A stretch of DNA of 64,000 nucleotides from Austropuccinia psidii (lineage: Eukaryota; Basidiomycota; Pucciniomycetes; Pucciniales; Sphaerophragmiaceae): positions 40,004,437 to 40,068,436 of the forward strand of contig JALGQZ010000004.1 in NCBI GenBank assembly GCA_023105745.1. Reading direction: 5' to 3'. Both the position numbers and the translations under genes were made by a program. Below are positions 10,027 to 20,589 of the stretch, piece after piece. Position 1 is the first letter of the stretch, and each line of letters begins with the position of its first letter. The notes under the pieces are model-generated. The model was not told where the DNA came from, did not search any database, and worked only from the letters and a program-made list of their open reading frames with translations.

Positions 10027-11290
10027 GATTATTTATCAAATAAAACAGATTTCAATCAATTTCCTCCTCAGTTTAAGAAAGAACAGATTGTATTAAATAA
10101 TATTGATCTTCAATATTAAAGAATTAGAATAATAATGAACTTATCACTCAAATATTTATTGCTGGTTTCCCAATAAATATTTTAATTCAAACTAAGTTTT
10201 ACACAATTTGGTAAAAAATAATTATATTTTTATTGAAATATACTATTTTTATATGAAAATAAGTTTGAGAAGTTAATAATAATTACTTATTATTATCAAT
10301 TTTCGTGGTAAATTGATAATAATGACTTATTATTATTAAGATTTTTTTTTTTTTGATTATTTATCAAAAAAAAAAAAAAAAGAAATTTCAATCAATTTTT
10401 CCTCAACTTAAGTAAAAAAAAGATCTTTTTCAATAATATTCAATTTGAATATTAAAGAATTGAAATAATAAAATTATTATCTCAATATTTATTGTTGATT
10501 TACAATAAATATTATGATTTAAATTAATTTTTACACAATTTGGTAAAAATTAATTATACTTTCTATTTAAATACACTATTTGTATATAAAAATAAGTTTG
10601 AGCAGCTAATAATAACTACTTATTATTATCAATTTTCGTTGTAAATTGATAATAATGACTTATTAAGATTTTTTTTTTTTTTTGATTATTTATCAAAAAT
10701 AAAAGAAATTTTAATCAATTTTTCCTCAACTTGAGTAAAAAAAAGATCTTCTTCAATAATATTCAATTAGAATATTAAAGAATTGAAATAATAATAAAAT
10801 TATTATTTAAATATCTATTGTTGGTTTACAATAAATATTATGATTTAAATTAATTTTACACAATTTGGTAAAGATTAATTATACTTTCTATTTAAATATA
10901 CTATTTGTATATAAAAATAAGTTTGAGAAGTTAATAATAATTACTTATTATTATCAATTTTCGTGGTAAATTGATAATAATGACTTATTATTATTGAGAT
11001 TTTTTTTTGATTATTTATCAAAAAAAGAAATTTTAATCAATTTTTCCTCAACTTGAGTAAAAAAAGATTTTCTTCAATAATATTCAATTTGAATATTAAA
11101 GAATTGAAATAATAAAATTATTATTTCAATATTTATTGTTGATTTACAATAAATATTATGATTTAAATTAATTTTTACACAATTTGGTAAAAAATAATGT
11201 TTTTTTATTTAAATATACTGTTTGTATATAAAAATAACTTTGAAAAATTAATAATAATTATTTATTATTATTAATTTTCGTGAAAATTGC
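10027..11290. repeat. Element 2 leader: four tandem units of about 327 bp
   Basis: The phrase GATTATTTATCAAA recurs at 10027, 10355, 10684 and 11009 (spacings 328, 329 and 325). The sequence after it repeats with it: a Lys-codon-like AAGAAATTT block, ATATTAAAGAATTGAAATAAT, ATTATGATTTAAATTAATTTT and CACAATTTGGTAAA. The units also share a hairpin; in the first it has a 13-bp perfect stem (TTATTATCAATTT at 10290-10302 with its complement at 10310-10322). The first unit is the most divergent. Composition is above 80% A+T by eye. The array lies between primer site and gag. Confidence 0.85.
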
Positions 11291-11525
11291 AATATAAAGC
11301 TTTGAAGAGTATAAATACTCAAAAATAAAATAAAATATATTATTTAATATATTTTGATAAAATACAATATATAAAAAATATATATTATATTTTTATAATA
11401 TAAGAGATGAAAATTAGTTAAAAAATGAAAAAACTCGAAATTGTACTTACTTTTATAGTAAAAAACCTTCAAAAATAGTGAAAATGATCCAAAAATCGCC
11501 AAAATAGGTCCAGAATAGGTTAAAA
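11291..11525. other. Element 2 leader, LTR-proximal part
   Basis: AT-rich non-coding sequence with homology to 30170-30310 of element 4. On the minus strand it carries a consensus-like 5' splice site GTAAGT (11450-11445). No gene is visible. Confidence 0.5.
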
Positions 11526-11542
11526 CAACGGCCAGGCCCCCA
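11526..11542 (-). other. Element 2: primer-binding site
   Basis: On the minus strand TGGGGGCCTGGCCGTTG begins three bases inside the 5' LTR. Element 3 has TGGGGGCCTGGATGTTA at the same place (15172), and element 4 a mutated version (about 30305-30323). The shared site suggests a common primer, not identified here. Confidence 0.8.
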
Positions 11543-11545
11543 AAA

Positions 11546-13043
11546 TGTCAGGGTGAGTCTATGTAGTAGCTCAAAAATAGTAAATACAAGCTAGCACTAT
11601 GACTGTGACACACAAAAAATAAATAATAAATGAAATCTTCAGGTCCTACTGCTATGTGGTAACAGTGGTGATGAGTCTATTGAGGACCTGGGTTGCAATG
11701 CTCTAATATCTTTGACTGTAAAGAAACACTACAATAATTAATTATTTTAATTATATCAATATAATCCTAAGAGTACTACTGGTATAAGACAGTTTTACTA
11801 CGTAAGGATGTTAATTCATGATAAGATGAGTCTTTTCCAGTGAGGAAAGACCTGCTTTTATCTCCTCTGAGGACTGTGAAAGACTGGTAGGCTCTTCACA
11901 CGTCTACAGAGTGAAAATTTTCACTCTGGAGGCTGGGTTGTGGTTCTGTACCATCAATTCTGACGTCAGCATAGTCAGAATTGTGGTTTTTGGACCACAA
12001 ATGATCATTCTGGATCAATACAGGGTGAAAAAACTCTTCACAGGCCACGTCAGCACCATTGTGACGTGTCCAGAGTGTCTGGATGACTAATATTAGTCAT
12101 TCTGGGCGGGTTTAAGCTTTAAACAACCATTATTTTAAGTATCAAGCCAGTACTGGTTGGTACAGGTTTGGTACAGGCCAGTATTGGTCAAAATACTTCC
12201 AACCAAGATATCTCAGTCAGTTTTTGAGATATCAAGAAACCAAGAGCACAGAATTGAAGGGCTTAATGAGCTCTTCAATTTGGTATGCTTCATGTTTACC
12301 CTTCTTGCAAATAGCAAAAGTTATAAGGGTTTTAAGTTTTTGGATGTAATTTTGTACATCAGTATGAGGCTTCAAAAACTTCCATGCTAGATATCTTCTT
12401 CAATTTGGAAGATATCTGTATTCTGATGATACAGTTTTGTAGGGCTTGATTAGCTCTACATTTTGGTATATTACACTGTACAGTTGTATGAGTGTATGCC
12501 AAAAATACAGGGGTTTGTTTATTTTCTTGTTTTCAGAATATCTGTATTTTGGTTATTAAACCTTTGAACCAAGATCCCTCAGTCAATTTAAGAGATACAG
12601 AGGTCTAAGGTGTCTCAAATTAAAGCTCTTGTTGAGATCTTTAATTTGGTTATACTTTTGTACAGTTTTGTACAAGCCCTCTTTGACTTTCAGGGGGACT
12701 TGGTTTTGAAAATAAGGTTATATGGTATCTCCAGTTGTAGTGGTGTTACAACAACATGGATGATATCATTGTGTAGCTCTCTATGTGAGCTTTAAGAAAA
12801 ATAACAATTCTGGTGGGGTTCCCATTAAATATACATAAGTTAGATTAGAGGCCAGAATAAGAGTTTTTGCTTATTTGGTCTTATCTTTGATAGGGCATAT
12901 CTTTGTCCTTTCTTATTATCTTTGAGGAGGTTTCCTCTTTATAATTTACTTGTATTGGCTATATTTGTCCAATATTCCTCATACCATTACTTATGGCATG
13001 TTGGATGTCATGCTGGTGCTCTATTTTGAGTCACAGGCTGACA
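11546..13043 (-). repeat. Element 2: 5' LTR (1498 bp)
   Basis: This is the partner of 5165-6662, offset by 6381 bp, with the same termini, palindromes and 183-bp units. On the right it is followed by the target duplication AATCG (13044-13048). Confidence 0.95.
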
Positions 13044-13895
13044 AATCGTCATTTAAAGTTATCATCAGGTCATCAAGGCATGTCATCCAGAGGACTCATC
13101 AAGGCTCAAAAGGAAAAGTGTAAATCTCAAAATACCAATGCCACCATGAAGCCATCATTGGCTATTTCTCACTCACAGTATTCCTCCAAGGGAATACTGG
13201 CAGTTCATTCTCAAGGGATATTCAAGAGGAAGTTCCAGAACAATTTGTCAAGTGTCAGTGCGCCATCAATTCACCTTGGCAACCACATTAATTCAATATA
13301 GTCTGGATTCATCAAGAACTGTATTTCATACATACACCATGGAAATTTCATTCAACCCAGTTCATTTCCCAAGTTGGAAAGGTATACACTTCATCAAGCA
13401 GTCAATACAGCTTCAAGGATTCAATACAGACCAGCTGTCATCCTGAAGGAGTCAAGCTCTCAGCTTTTCACATATACCAGCCTCCTTTGACCCTGGGGGG
13501 TTTCCCCCAGTTAATTCATATATTTTGACTTTATTTTATCTTTGTTTATCTTATCATTTTTGTTAAGTTAATACTGATATTATCAAGTCAGTAATTTAGC
13601 ACCTTTTCTCTTTCTTTCTTTTCCTGTCAATGGATATTTGGTGGTAATATCCTTACTAGCTCCATTGTTCATTTTTGGTAGGTTGAAACAGTGATTAAGG
13701 ACTTACTTGGTTGACCATTTTGCCATTTGGCTTCCCATTTCTCTTATTGCATCTCATCTTGGTACTTGCATTCTTCTTAGAGAAATTCAACTCTTTATTT
13801 TTATTTTCTTTATTCTTTTGTAGTCTTCCAAGTGAGTTCCCTGACTGCTGAGTGCCAGGCCACTCTTGTCTTTCTGTCCAAGAGCCCCTGTGACA
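13044..13895 (+). repeat. LTR family B, 3' portion (continuation after the element 2 insertion)
   Basis: This resumes the sequence interrupted at 5164. It is related along its length to 37600-38409 (plus) and to the complement of 32197-33000. Its last part, from CCCCCAGTTAATT (about 13500) to CCTGTGACA (13895), is closely matched by 25884-26267. TGTGACA recurs as the terminus at 26267 and, inverted, at 32197, so it is taken as the LTR end. Open frames inside (12993-13301, 13252-13446) are not conserved and have no recognisable product. Confidence 0.7.
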
Positions 13896-15169
13896 AATGC
13901 CTTGAAATCATGGTTTGAAGCTTAAAATAGTAAACTTTGACAGAAAAGAAGAATTACAAGAAAAATAATCAAAATTATATTTTTGATTATGTAATGAGTT
14001 CTCTTTTCAGTTTAATAATGAAATGTCAATCTATGGGAATTCACTCTCTTATTTGCTGTAGCATGTATAAGTCAAAAAGCTATCAATGATAAAATCTTGA
14101 GCTTAAATTTGATCATTTATGATCACTCACTGTAATATGAATTTGTCTTTCACCGTCATATAAGTGATAAAAGTTGTTAATACTAGCTTATTATGACTAA
14201 AGCTAATTAAATCCACAGATTTTAGTCTTCTTCTAAGCCTACGATGTCAGAAAACTTATAGCTACACTGATAACTCTAAATAATGGTGTAATAATGAGAT
14301 AAGATGGTTTAATTATTATTTAATCATCACTAAATTTTCAATTACTTAAGAATTTCCATGGATACCACCAGTAAATGTCTACTAAAAGCCTTATGGACTC
14401 TAGGAGGGAGGATTTTACTATATATAGAGCTCTTTTTACCTCTATGTCCACCTCAGATGCATCAAAAATGTTAAAAAATTAAAACAGAAGGTTATTTCTT
14501 TCTTCTTTATATAGACATATATTATATTATTAAAGAAAAAACATCATTATTATTGTAATAATCAATCTTGACTTTATTAAATCAATTTTTAATTATTTTT
14601 GTTAAATTTCTGTATAAGTGTCAACTTCCATGTAGAAAAAGAATATTTGTAATTTCTTTTATTTTAATTGTAAATACAATTTGAATAAGTTATATTCATA
14701 TTTTTAGGCATAAATTATTTCAAAACTATTATATTGAGCATAAAAAGTAGTTCATTTTGGTCCTTTATAATAATTTTCTTATTATTATTATTCTTAATAA
14801 TCCTTCTATTAATATAAGTAGTATTTATATTAATATCTAGCTTGGATATTGGTAATATTATTGTCATAATTGTTTTATTATCAAATAACAATTTCTGACT
14901 CCTTTATTATTTTTCTGAAACAATAATAAAGTGTCATATATATATTAATTACAAAATATTAATATTTTAATCTTACAGTACTATTTTTTTCAATATATTT
15001 TATATTATTTTCTTTATTTGATAATATAAAGATTTTACACCATAATTACAGAAATTCTATATTATTATAATTATCATTTATCTTATTCTTTAGCTTAATA
15101 ACGACATTCATAGTACAATAAGTAAAATATTGGCATTATTTACTTGTTGTTTCATAGTCAAGCCTTACC
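13896..15169 (+). repeat. LTR-C copy 1 (5' LTR of element 3, 5'-truncated)
   Basis: This aligns with 24640-25878 along its full length: TTTGACAGAAAAGA, the ACTCACTGTAATAT block, GAGATAAGATGGTTTAAT, a TATATAGAGCTC block, and CATAGTCAAGCCTTAC at the end. The first roughly 700 bp seen in copies 2 and 3 are missing. It ends at 15169, three bases before the primer-binding site. Confidence 0.8.
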
Positions 15170-15171
15170 TT

Positions 15172-15189
15172 TGGGGGCCTGGATGTTAG
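15172..15189 (+). other. Element 3: primer-binding site
   Basis: TGGGGGCCTGGATGTTAG follows the LTR-C end and nearly matches the element 2 site on the opposite strand (TGGGGGCCTGGCCGTTG). Confidence 0.75.
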
Positions 15190-15658
15190 TTTTAATTAAA
15201 AGATCTTTAAAAAGGGTTCAAATATGGTTTACAGTAAAAGTGCATATTTATAATCATATAACCATCAAATAATTGTATATTTATTGATTTTTAAAGCTAT
15301 TGAGGCATTTGGAAAGAAATTGTACTGTCTTATACATGGTTTTTCACATCTTCAGACTTGCAAGGCCTTTCTTTGATTGACTCTAGTGATTAAGAAATCT
15401 ATTCATAAATTCAAAAAAAATTTATATCTTTATTTAATTTGAAGAGGAATCATCTGAATTTTTATTTCTATTCTTTAAAAAGTAAAAATATAAAAAATAA
15501 TAAAAAATAAAAGATACAATAATAAATAATTTTTATTTGTTTTCTCATTTCATTTATTTAAAAAGACATAAAAGACATTCTTATGTGGAAATTGCCATAT
15601 ATCCTCAAAAATAACACTTCTCATACAAAGACTTATATTTATTTGTCTTTTTTAGTAT
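15190..15658 (+). other. Element 3: leader before gag
   Basis: AT-rich, no open frame of note; runs of AATAAAAAATAA around 15480-15530. Nothing else recognised. Confidence 0.45.
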
Positions 15659-18350
15659 TTGAAGACAACTCAACAGAGGACAATGAACCCCCTGTTTAGA
15701 GATTGGTGGAAGAAATTCTTCAATTTTCTCCAACAACTGTTGTTAATAAGAAAATATAGCCCAATAAATAATTCTTTCCCTGACCCACTTTTCAAAAATC
15801 TGAAAGCAAGTACCTCTTTTAAAATTGCCATAAAAATATTGTTCAGTATTCTGAAATCTTTTGTATTTCTTATACCTTAATTATGACCACTAGGATAGGA
15901 TCCCACTACTCCATCCAATGGGATGGAGCTGAACTCAGAAGTAGAATTCACCCCTCAAAAGGGAAAAGAAAGGCTAAATTACCCAGTGGAACAGAATCCA
16001 CCCAAGGAAGTGCCATATCCCAAAGGCAAGTCCCAGAAACTCCTATAATATCTGAACCAGAGTTGTAAATAAGTTGTCACATGGTGGAATGTGATCTACA
16101 GCTTGCCATCATGAACCAGTCTTTCAACTGCTTTAATAGCCCTTTTGGAAAGAGTTCCTTTCTTTTGACATCTGCCAGACAGAATTGTGACAATAAACCA
16201 GATAACAATGTCATGGGTTTGATTCTGGTTGGAGACAAGGAGAGGTCTCAATCAAACAACCAGAAATCTCTGGGCTCTCTTCTCCATTGGCATACAAGTT
16301 CTCTGCCCTTTAGGAGTTCCTTTTAGGCTCCTGTTGTGGCTAATGTAGCTCCATGAGGAGGAAATGGGTAATACCCAGTGCTTCAAACCTGGAGGTGTGG
16401 TCACATGGTGCAATATGACCTACAAATTTCCAGTATTAACTGGTCTTTCAACTGGTTCAATAGCCGTTTTGGCAAGAGCTTCCTTTGTTGAGGTCTGTCA
16501 GACAGCATTGTGAGATATGTATGAGTAACTTCAACAGATACAAATCACATCCAGAGGGTTCAAATAGACATCTATATGAGCCAGTAAAAGCATTATTGCA
16601 CAGTGTACAGGAACAAATATTGGGAAATGGTGCCACAAATCCACCAAGGAGTGATGAACCCCTGGCACATCCTGAAAACGTTCCTCAAAGAGGAGGAAAT
16701 AGTGAGATACTCCAATGGATGGAATCCACTATCATCCAAACCTCAACTGAAAAGTATCAAGGACTGGCACAGCTAGAAAAGAGAGGCAAGCAAGGAAGAA
16801 GCCCCAGTAACCTCTACCAGCAAGCCAGAATCCAGCCAGTTTCCCCAAGAAGTGAAGAAGAACAAGAAAAAGAAGTGAAGGAAACCATATTCCCCAAGTT
16901 ACAGTATTCCAAGAATCCAAAAATATGCCATGGACAATGTCTTCACCATGGACAGGACCTTGATGGAATTCAAGGACAAAGAGTAACAAAGAATGAGAAA
17001 ACCCCATTTCCCAAACCAATAAATCTGTCTCCTGGTGTTTTAAATACTTTAGCAGAAATAAAAAATAGTATTTTACCCCTTAAAAACATTAAAAATAGCT
17101 TATTATATTTTAAAGAAATAAATAGTAGTTTATTATCTTTAACAAAAATTTCTGAACAAAATAAAAAAGAAATAAATAGCCCTGAAATTATGTGGGAAAA
17201 TAATAAACCAAATGTCTTAATTAACAATACTAATAGATTGATACAAGGACAACAGGAATTGTATAAATACATAAGAAATATCAAAAAATCTTTTGCAATC
17301 AATTATGAAATTAGTATTGACAATCTGACAGAAAAATTAAACAAATTAAGTATTTATGTAGAAGAATTCGAAGAAAAGACTTCATCACATTGAAAGTCAC
17401 TTCTGAACCATGTAGAAAAGAGTAATGAAGCAAGAATTAATCTTAAAGATGAAATTCAAAGTGAAATAAGACTTATTACCAAGAAAATGGATAAAATAAA
17501 TGAGGCTAACTTAAATATGCCAAAGTTATCAACCCCATTTTCTCACATAAGAATTCCTGTTCAACCAAAAATAGAAATAACAAATTCAATCAAAACAGAC
17601 TTGAGCTATCAAGACAAGAATAAAGTCTTAATTAAGGAAACACCTCAATTGAAATAATGGCCAACATTCACAGGTGAAGGTCAATATGACCATATTTTAT
17701 TTATTCAAACAATTGACATGCTACAAGAGGATTATGCAATACCAGATGAATTAAGCACTGCAAGATTAATTTCATTATTTGAAAAATGTGCAAAAAGATG
17801 GTATTATGGAATAAGACAAACAAATGGCAAAAATACCTGGTCTTGGTGGGAAAATGAAATAATCACCAAGTGGGAAAATGATGACTGGAGGTACAAAATA
17901 TAAAATGCATTTGAAAATTTCTTCTTTGATCCAGAAAGAGATAAACCTTTAGCTTGGCTCTTAAAATCTGAAAGATTGAATGCACTGTATCCAGAAATGT
18001 CACAAATAATGGTGCACATGAAATACTTAAAAAGTTTGGAGGAGAACTGGAACATGTTCTGAGTTTTAAGTTCATAGAGCCATGTTCCACAAAAGAATAT
18101 ATCAACACACTAGAAGATATAGTTACAAGAACCAAAATTGGAAGAACATGGAAAAAAGTGGATATTAAAGGTCCAAATAAGCCATTTATCAAGAAAGATA
18201 ATCCGAGAGAACCTTTAAAGCCCAATTCAACCAACACTAATGAAAAAAGAAAATTCCATAAATGTGTTGTTATTTTAAACTTAGCCAATAATAGTCTTAA
18301 AAAGGTAAAAATCAATGCAATTCGTGGAAACAGAAGGCCACAATGATAAA
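15659..18350 (+). pseudogene. Element 3: gag remnant
   Basis: The gag coding region is broken into many pieces. The best part is 16485-17393 (302 codons), low-complexity and charged, leading into an Asn/Lys/Ile-rich coiled coil. An in-frame TGA interrupts it at 17391-17393 and the same frame continues (KSLLNHVEKSNEARINL) to about 17656. After another stop, the capsid-like core follows: WPTFTGEGQYDHILFI, then KNTWSWWENEIITKWE, then PERDKPLAWLLKSERLNALY, spanning about 17659-18060. This corresponds to FSGIGEYDHMELIDYI, WPWWRNQI and the later Gag residues of element 2. A zinc knuckle is expected near 18250, where only HKC and LANNS remain, so it is destroyed. Gag would have assembled the particle and packaged RNA. 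The 15880-16500 part also contains a 324-bp duplication, listed separately. Confidence 0.75.
16077..16520 (+). repeat. 324-bp-spaced internal duplication in the element 3 gag region
   Basis: A block of about 125 bp beginning TCACATGGTG at 16077 and including TCTTTCAACTG, AATAGCC, TTTTGG and GACAG recurs from 16401 at about 80% identity by eye. The spacing is 324 bp, a multiple of three. The rest of the 324-bp interval could not be checked for a third copy. Confidence 0.7.
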
Positions 18351-18549
18351 GAAGATGAATCTTACTCTGAAAAAAACATTGAATAGTCAGAAACTTCTGA
18401 AAGTGATTAAATTTATATAATTAATGCACAAATCAATAATATTGATTGAATATATGAAGTACTAGATGTAAGCTCAAATTTACCACAGGTTGGAACACCT
18501 GATACAAGCCTCACAAACATAGAAGATGATAAACTGCATAGAACCAAAC

Positions 18550-18765
18550 CTGCAAAAGGAATGGGATATACAGCTGGAAATTCAAGCATAAGTATTTTCA
18601 TGGTTGGAAACCAAGAGTCAAAAGTAAACCTGGACACAGGAGCATACTGCACACTTGTTGGTAAGAGTTATTTGAAAAAATTCCTAACAAATTGTGAAGA
18701 ATTTGTGAAGAAAAACCTATATCAATACAGGGGGTCCAATTTAGTAGTGCAAGTGAAATCATGAA
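18550..18765 (+). pseudogene. Element 3: aspartic protease remnant
   Basis: An open stretch of about 67 codons contains the active-site motif LDTGAYCTLVGKSYL, with the Asp encoded near 18632. It aligns with FDTGANCSVVAKEYL of the intact element 2 protein. The catalytic motif survives, but the frame stops at 18764, before the second half of the protease (the GTEY strand), and the upstream frame is broken. Protease would have processed Gag-Pol. Confidence 0.8.
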
Positions 18766-19079
18766 CCCCTTGGAACAATTGACTTGACACTAATTTTTAC
18801 TCACCCTTCCACATTTATAAGAGTGAAATTAGATTTTGTAGTAATGGGAAGCTTTAATAGTAACCATTTCATACTATGAAATTATTACTTGTCAATTTAT
18901 TGTATGGATACCTCTAACCAGAAAGTCAGATATCTCACCATAGGAGAAAATACAAGACAGAAGTTTGTTTCTTAAAACAATAGAAACGATTTGTGTTATA
19001 AAACATGAAGAGACAAGCCCAAAAAGAAATTAATTTACAAGAGAACAACTTCTAGAGGCAGAATTCAATCAATAGTTGA

Positions 19080-20060
19080 CAGAAAAAATTAAATTAAGAT
19101 TGATTGATCTCTTACTTAAATACAGAAGTGCATTTGCAACTTACAAAGAACAACTAGGTGCTATAATTGTACATGAGGTAGATACTATTCTCAATGTGAA
19201 AAACCTTATCCACCCCCATTAAAAAGACCAGCTTACCCAGCTAGCCCAAGGGCTAGAGAAGCCTTAGAGGTACACCTTAAGGAATTAATGGACCTTGGGG
19301 TGTTAAGGAAAGTAGGGCATAGTGAACAGGTATAAGTTGCTACACCTTTCATTATAACTTGGAAAAATGTAAAAAAAAAGTATTGTAGTGGACTCTGGAG
19401 CTCTGAATACCTATACTATCCCTGACAGATACCCAGAATCCATGAGACATTAACAAAATTTTCACAGGCTAAATTCATTACAGCCATGGATTTTCTAAAG
19501 GTTTTTCACCAAAATTTCTTAACAGACAATTCCAGAAAACTACTGATGATGATAGTCCACTGTGGAATTTATTAATACTTAATAATTCCATTTGATATGA
19601 AAAATGTGCCTTCCAATTATCAAAGAATGATGAATACCATATTTTCTGAAGAATTATCAGATGGATGATTGATTATCCACATTGATTGTATCATATTCTG
19701 TTCAGACACTTGGGAAAGTCACTTAAACAGACTAGAAAGAGTCTTTCAAAAAGCAGTACCAGTAAATATGAAAATTTCCTTGAAAAGTGTCATTCTGCAT
19801 ACAGTGAACTAAAAGCACTAGGATATGTTGTATCTGGACTACATTTGTGCCTATGTAAAAACAAAGTAGCAGCAGTCCTACTGAAACCAATTCCCCAAAC
19901 AAAAAAATAAATGAAATCACTTCTAGGATTCCCTGGTTATTACAGAAAGCATATAAAATACTTTGCATGAATTTCCAAATCCTTGTACAAGCTCTGTGGC
20001 CAACAAACAGTGTATGAAATGACTGAAGAAAAGGTTTGATCATATGAGGAATTGAAAAAT
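19080..20060 (+). pseudogene. Element 3: reverse transcriptase remnant
   Basis: Recognisable pieces in order are: KPYPPPLKRPAYPASPRARE (about 19200-19260) and LMDLGVLRKVGHSE of the N-terminal region; TAMDFLKVFHQN (about 19480-19515), the A box with its catalytic Asp; MMNTIFSEELSDG (about 19630); the C box, where the usual YIDD reads HIDC (about 19688-19700), so a catalytic Asp is lost; and TWESHLNRLERVFQKAVPVNMKISL (about 19709-19785). The order and sequences are typical of Ty3/Gypsy reverse transcriptase. Many stops and several frame changes separate the pieces, for example after EQV and after CGIY. Confidence 0.85.
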
Positions 20061-20094
20061 TCCCTCACAAATGCTCCATTTCTTCTAGTTCCAG

Positions 20095-20480
20095 ATTGGA
20101 AACCACCTTCAAGCTCTACATTGATGCTTGTGGAGAAGGACTAGGTGCTTCACTACACCCAACACAAATCATCAATGATAAACCTGTTGAAGGACCAATT
20201 TTCTTTATTTAAAGACAAATTAAGCCAGCAAAAGCAAGATATGGAGCAAGCCAAATGGAATTTCTTTGCCTAGTGTGGGCTTTAGAAAAATTAAACTATT
20301 ATTTGGATGTAACAGTGTTTGATGTGATAACAGACTGTATTGCTGTAAAATCTTCATTAAACATTAAGACACCAAATAGACACATTATGAGATGGCAAAT
20401 TGCTATCCAAGAATATAGAGGAAATATTAATGTAGCTAATAAAGCTGTAAATATTCATAAAAATGCAGATGGTCTTTAGC
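20095..20480 (+). pseudogene. Element 3: RNase H remnant
   Basis: [18 protein letters not shown] carries the first catalytic Asp (about 20110). [18 protein letters not shown] carries the Glu (about 20257), and [13 protein letters not shown] the next Asp (about 20320-20350). The 74-codon open stretch 20255-20479 ends at a TAG. A stop and a frame change separate it from the first Asp. The D-E-D pattern is that of the RNase H domain C-terminal to Ty3/Gypsy reverse transcriptase, which removes RNA from the RNA-DNA hybrid. Confidence 0.8.
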
Positions 20481-20589
20481 AAATACACCTGAACCCTCAG
20501 CATGGGTACCAGAGGAAGAGCATCATATAGAAGGCATATGTGTCACAGATATTGGCACAGATTTCTTTAACCAAGTTAAAGAATGCTAT

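Larger units (their letters stand above)
5165..13043 (-). mobile_element. Element 2: complete young LTR retrotransposon with Gag-protease only
   Basis: The element is 7879 bp. It is bounded by two 1498-bp direct repeats at a constant offset of 6381 bp, each starting TGTCAG and ending CTGACA, and flanked by the 5-bp duplication AATCG (5160-5164 and 13044-13048). Read on the minus strand the order is: 5' LTR (11546-13043), primer-binding site, about 2 kb of AT-rich leader with tandem repeats, one intact Gag-protease gene, polypurine tract, and 3' LTR (5165-6662). Only 24 bases separate the stop codon from the 3' LTR, so there is no room for reverse transcriptase, RNase H or integrase. I found one difference between the LTRs when reading them side by side (A at 6027, G at 12408), so insertion was recent. 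It lies inside an older LTR-B copy. Gag and protease are of Ty3/Gypsy type. The missing functions must come from another element; this non-autonomous status is an inference from gene content. Confidence 0.93.
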
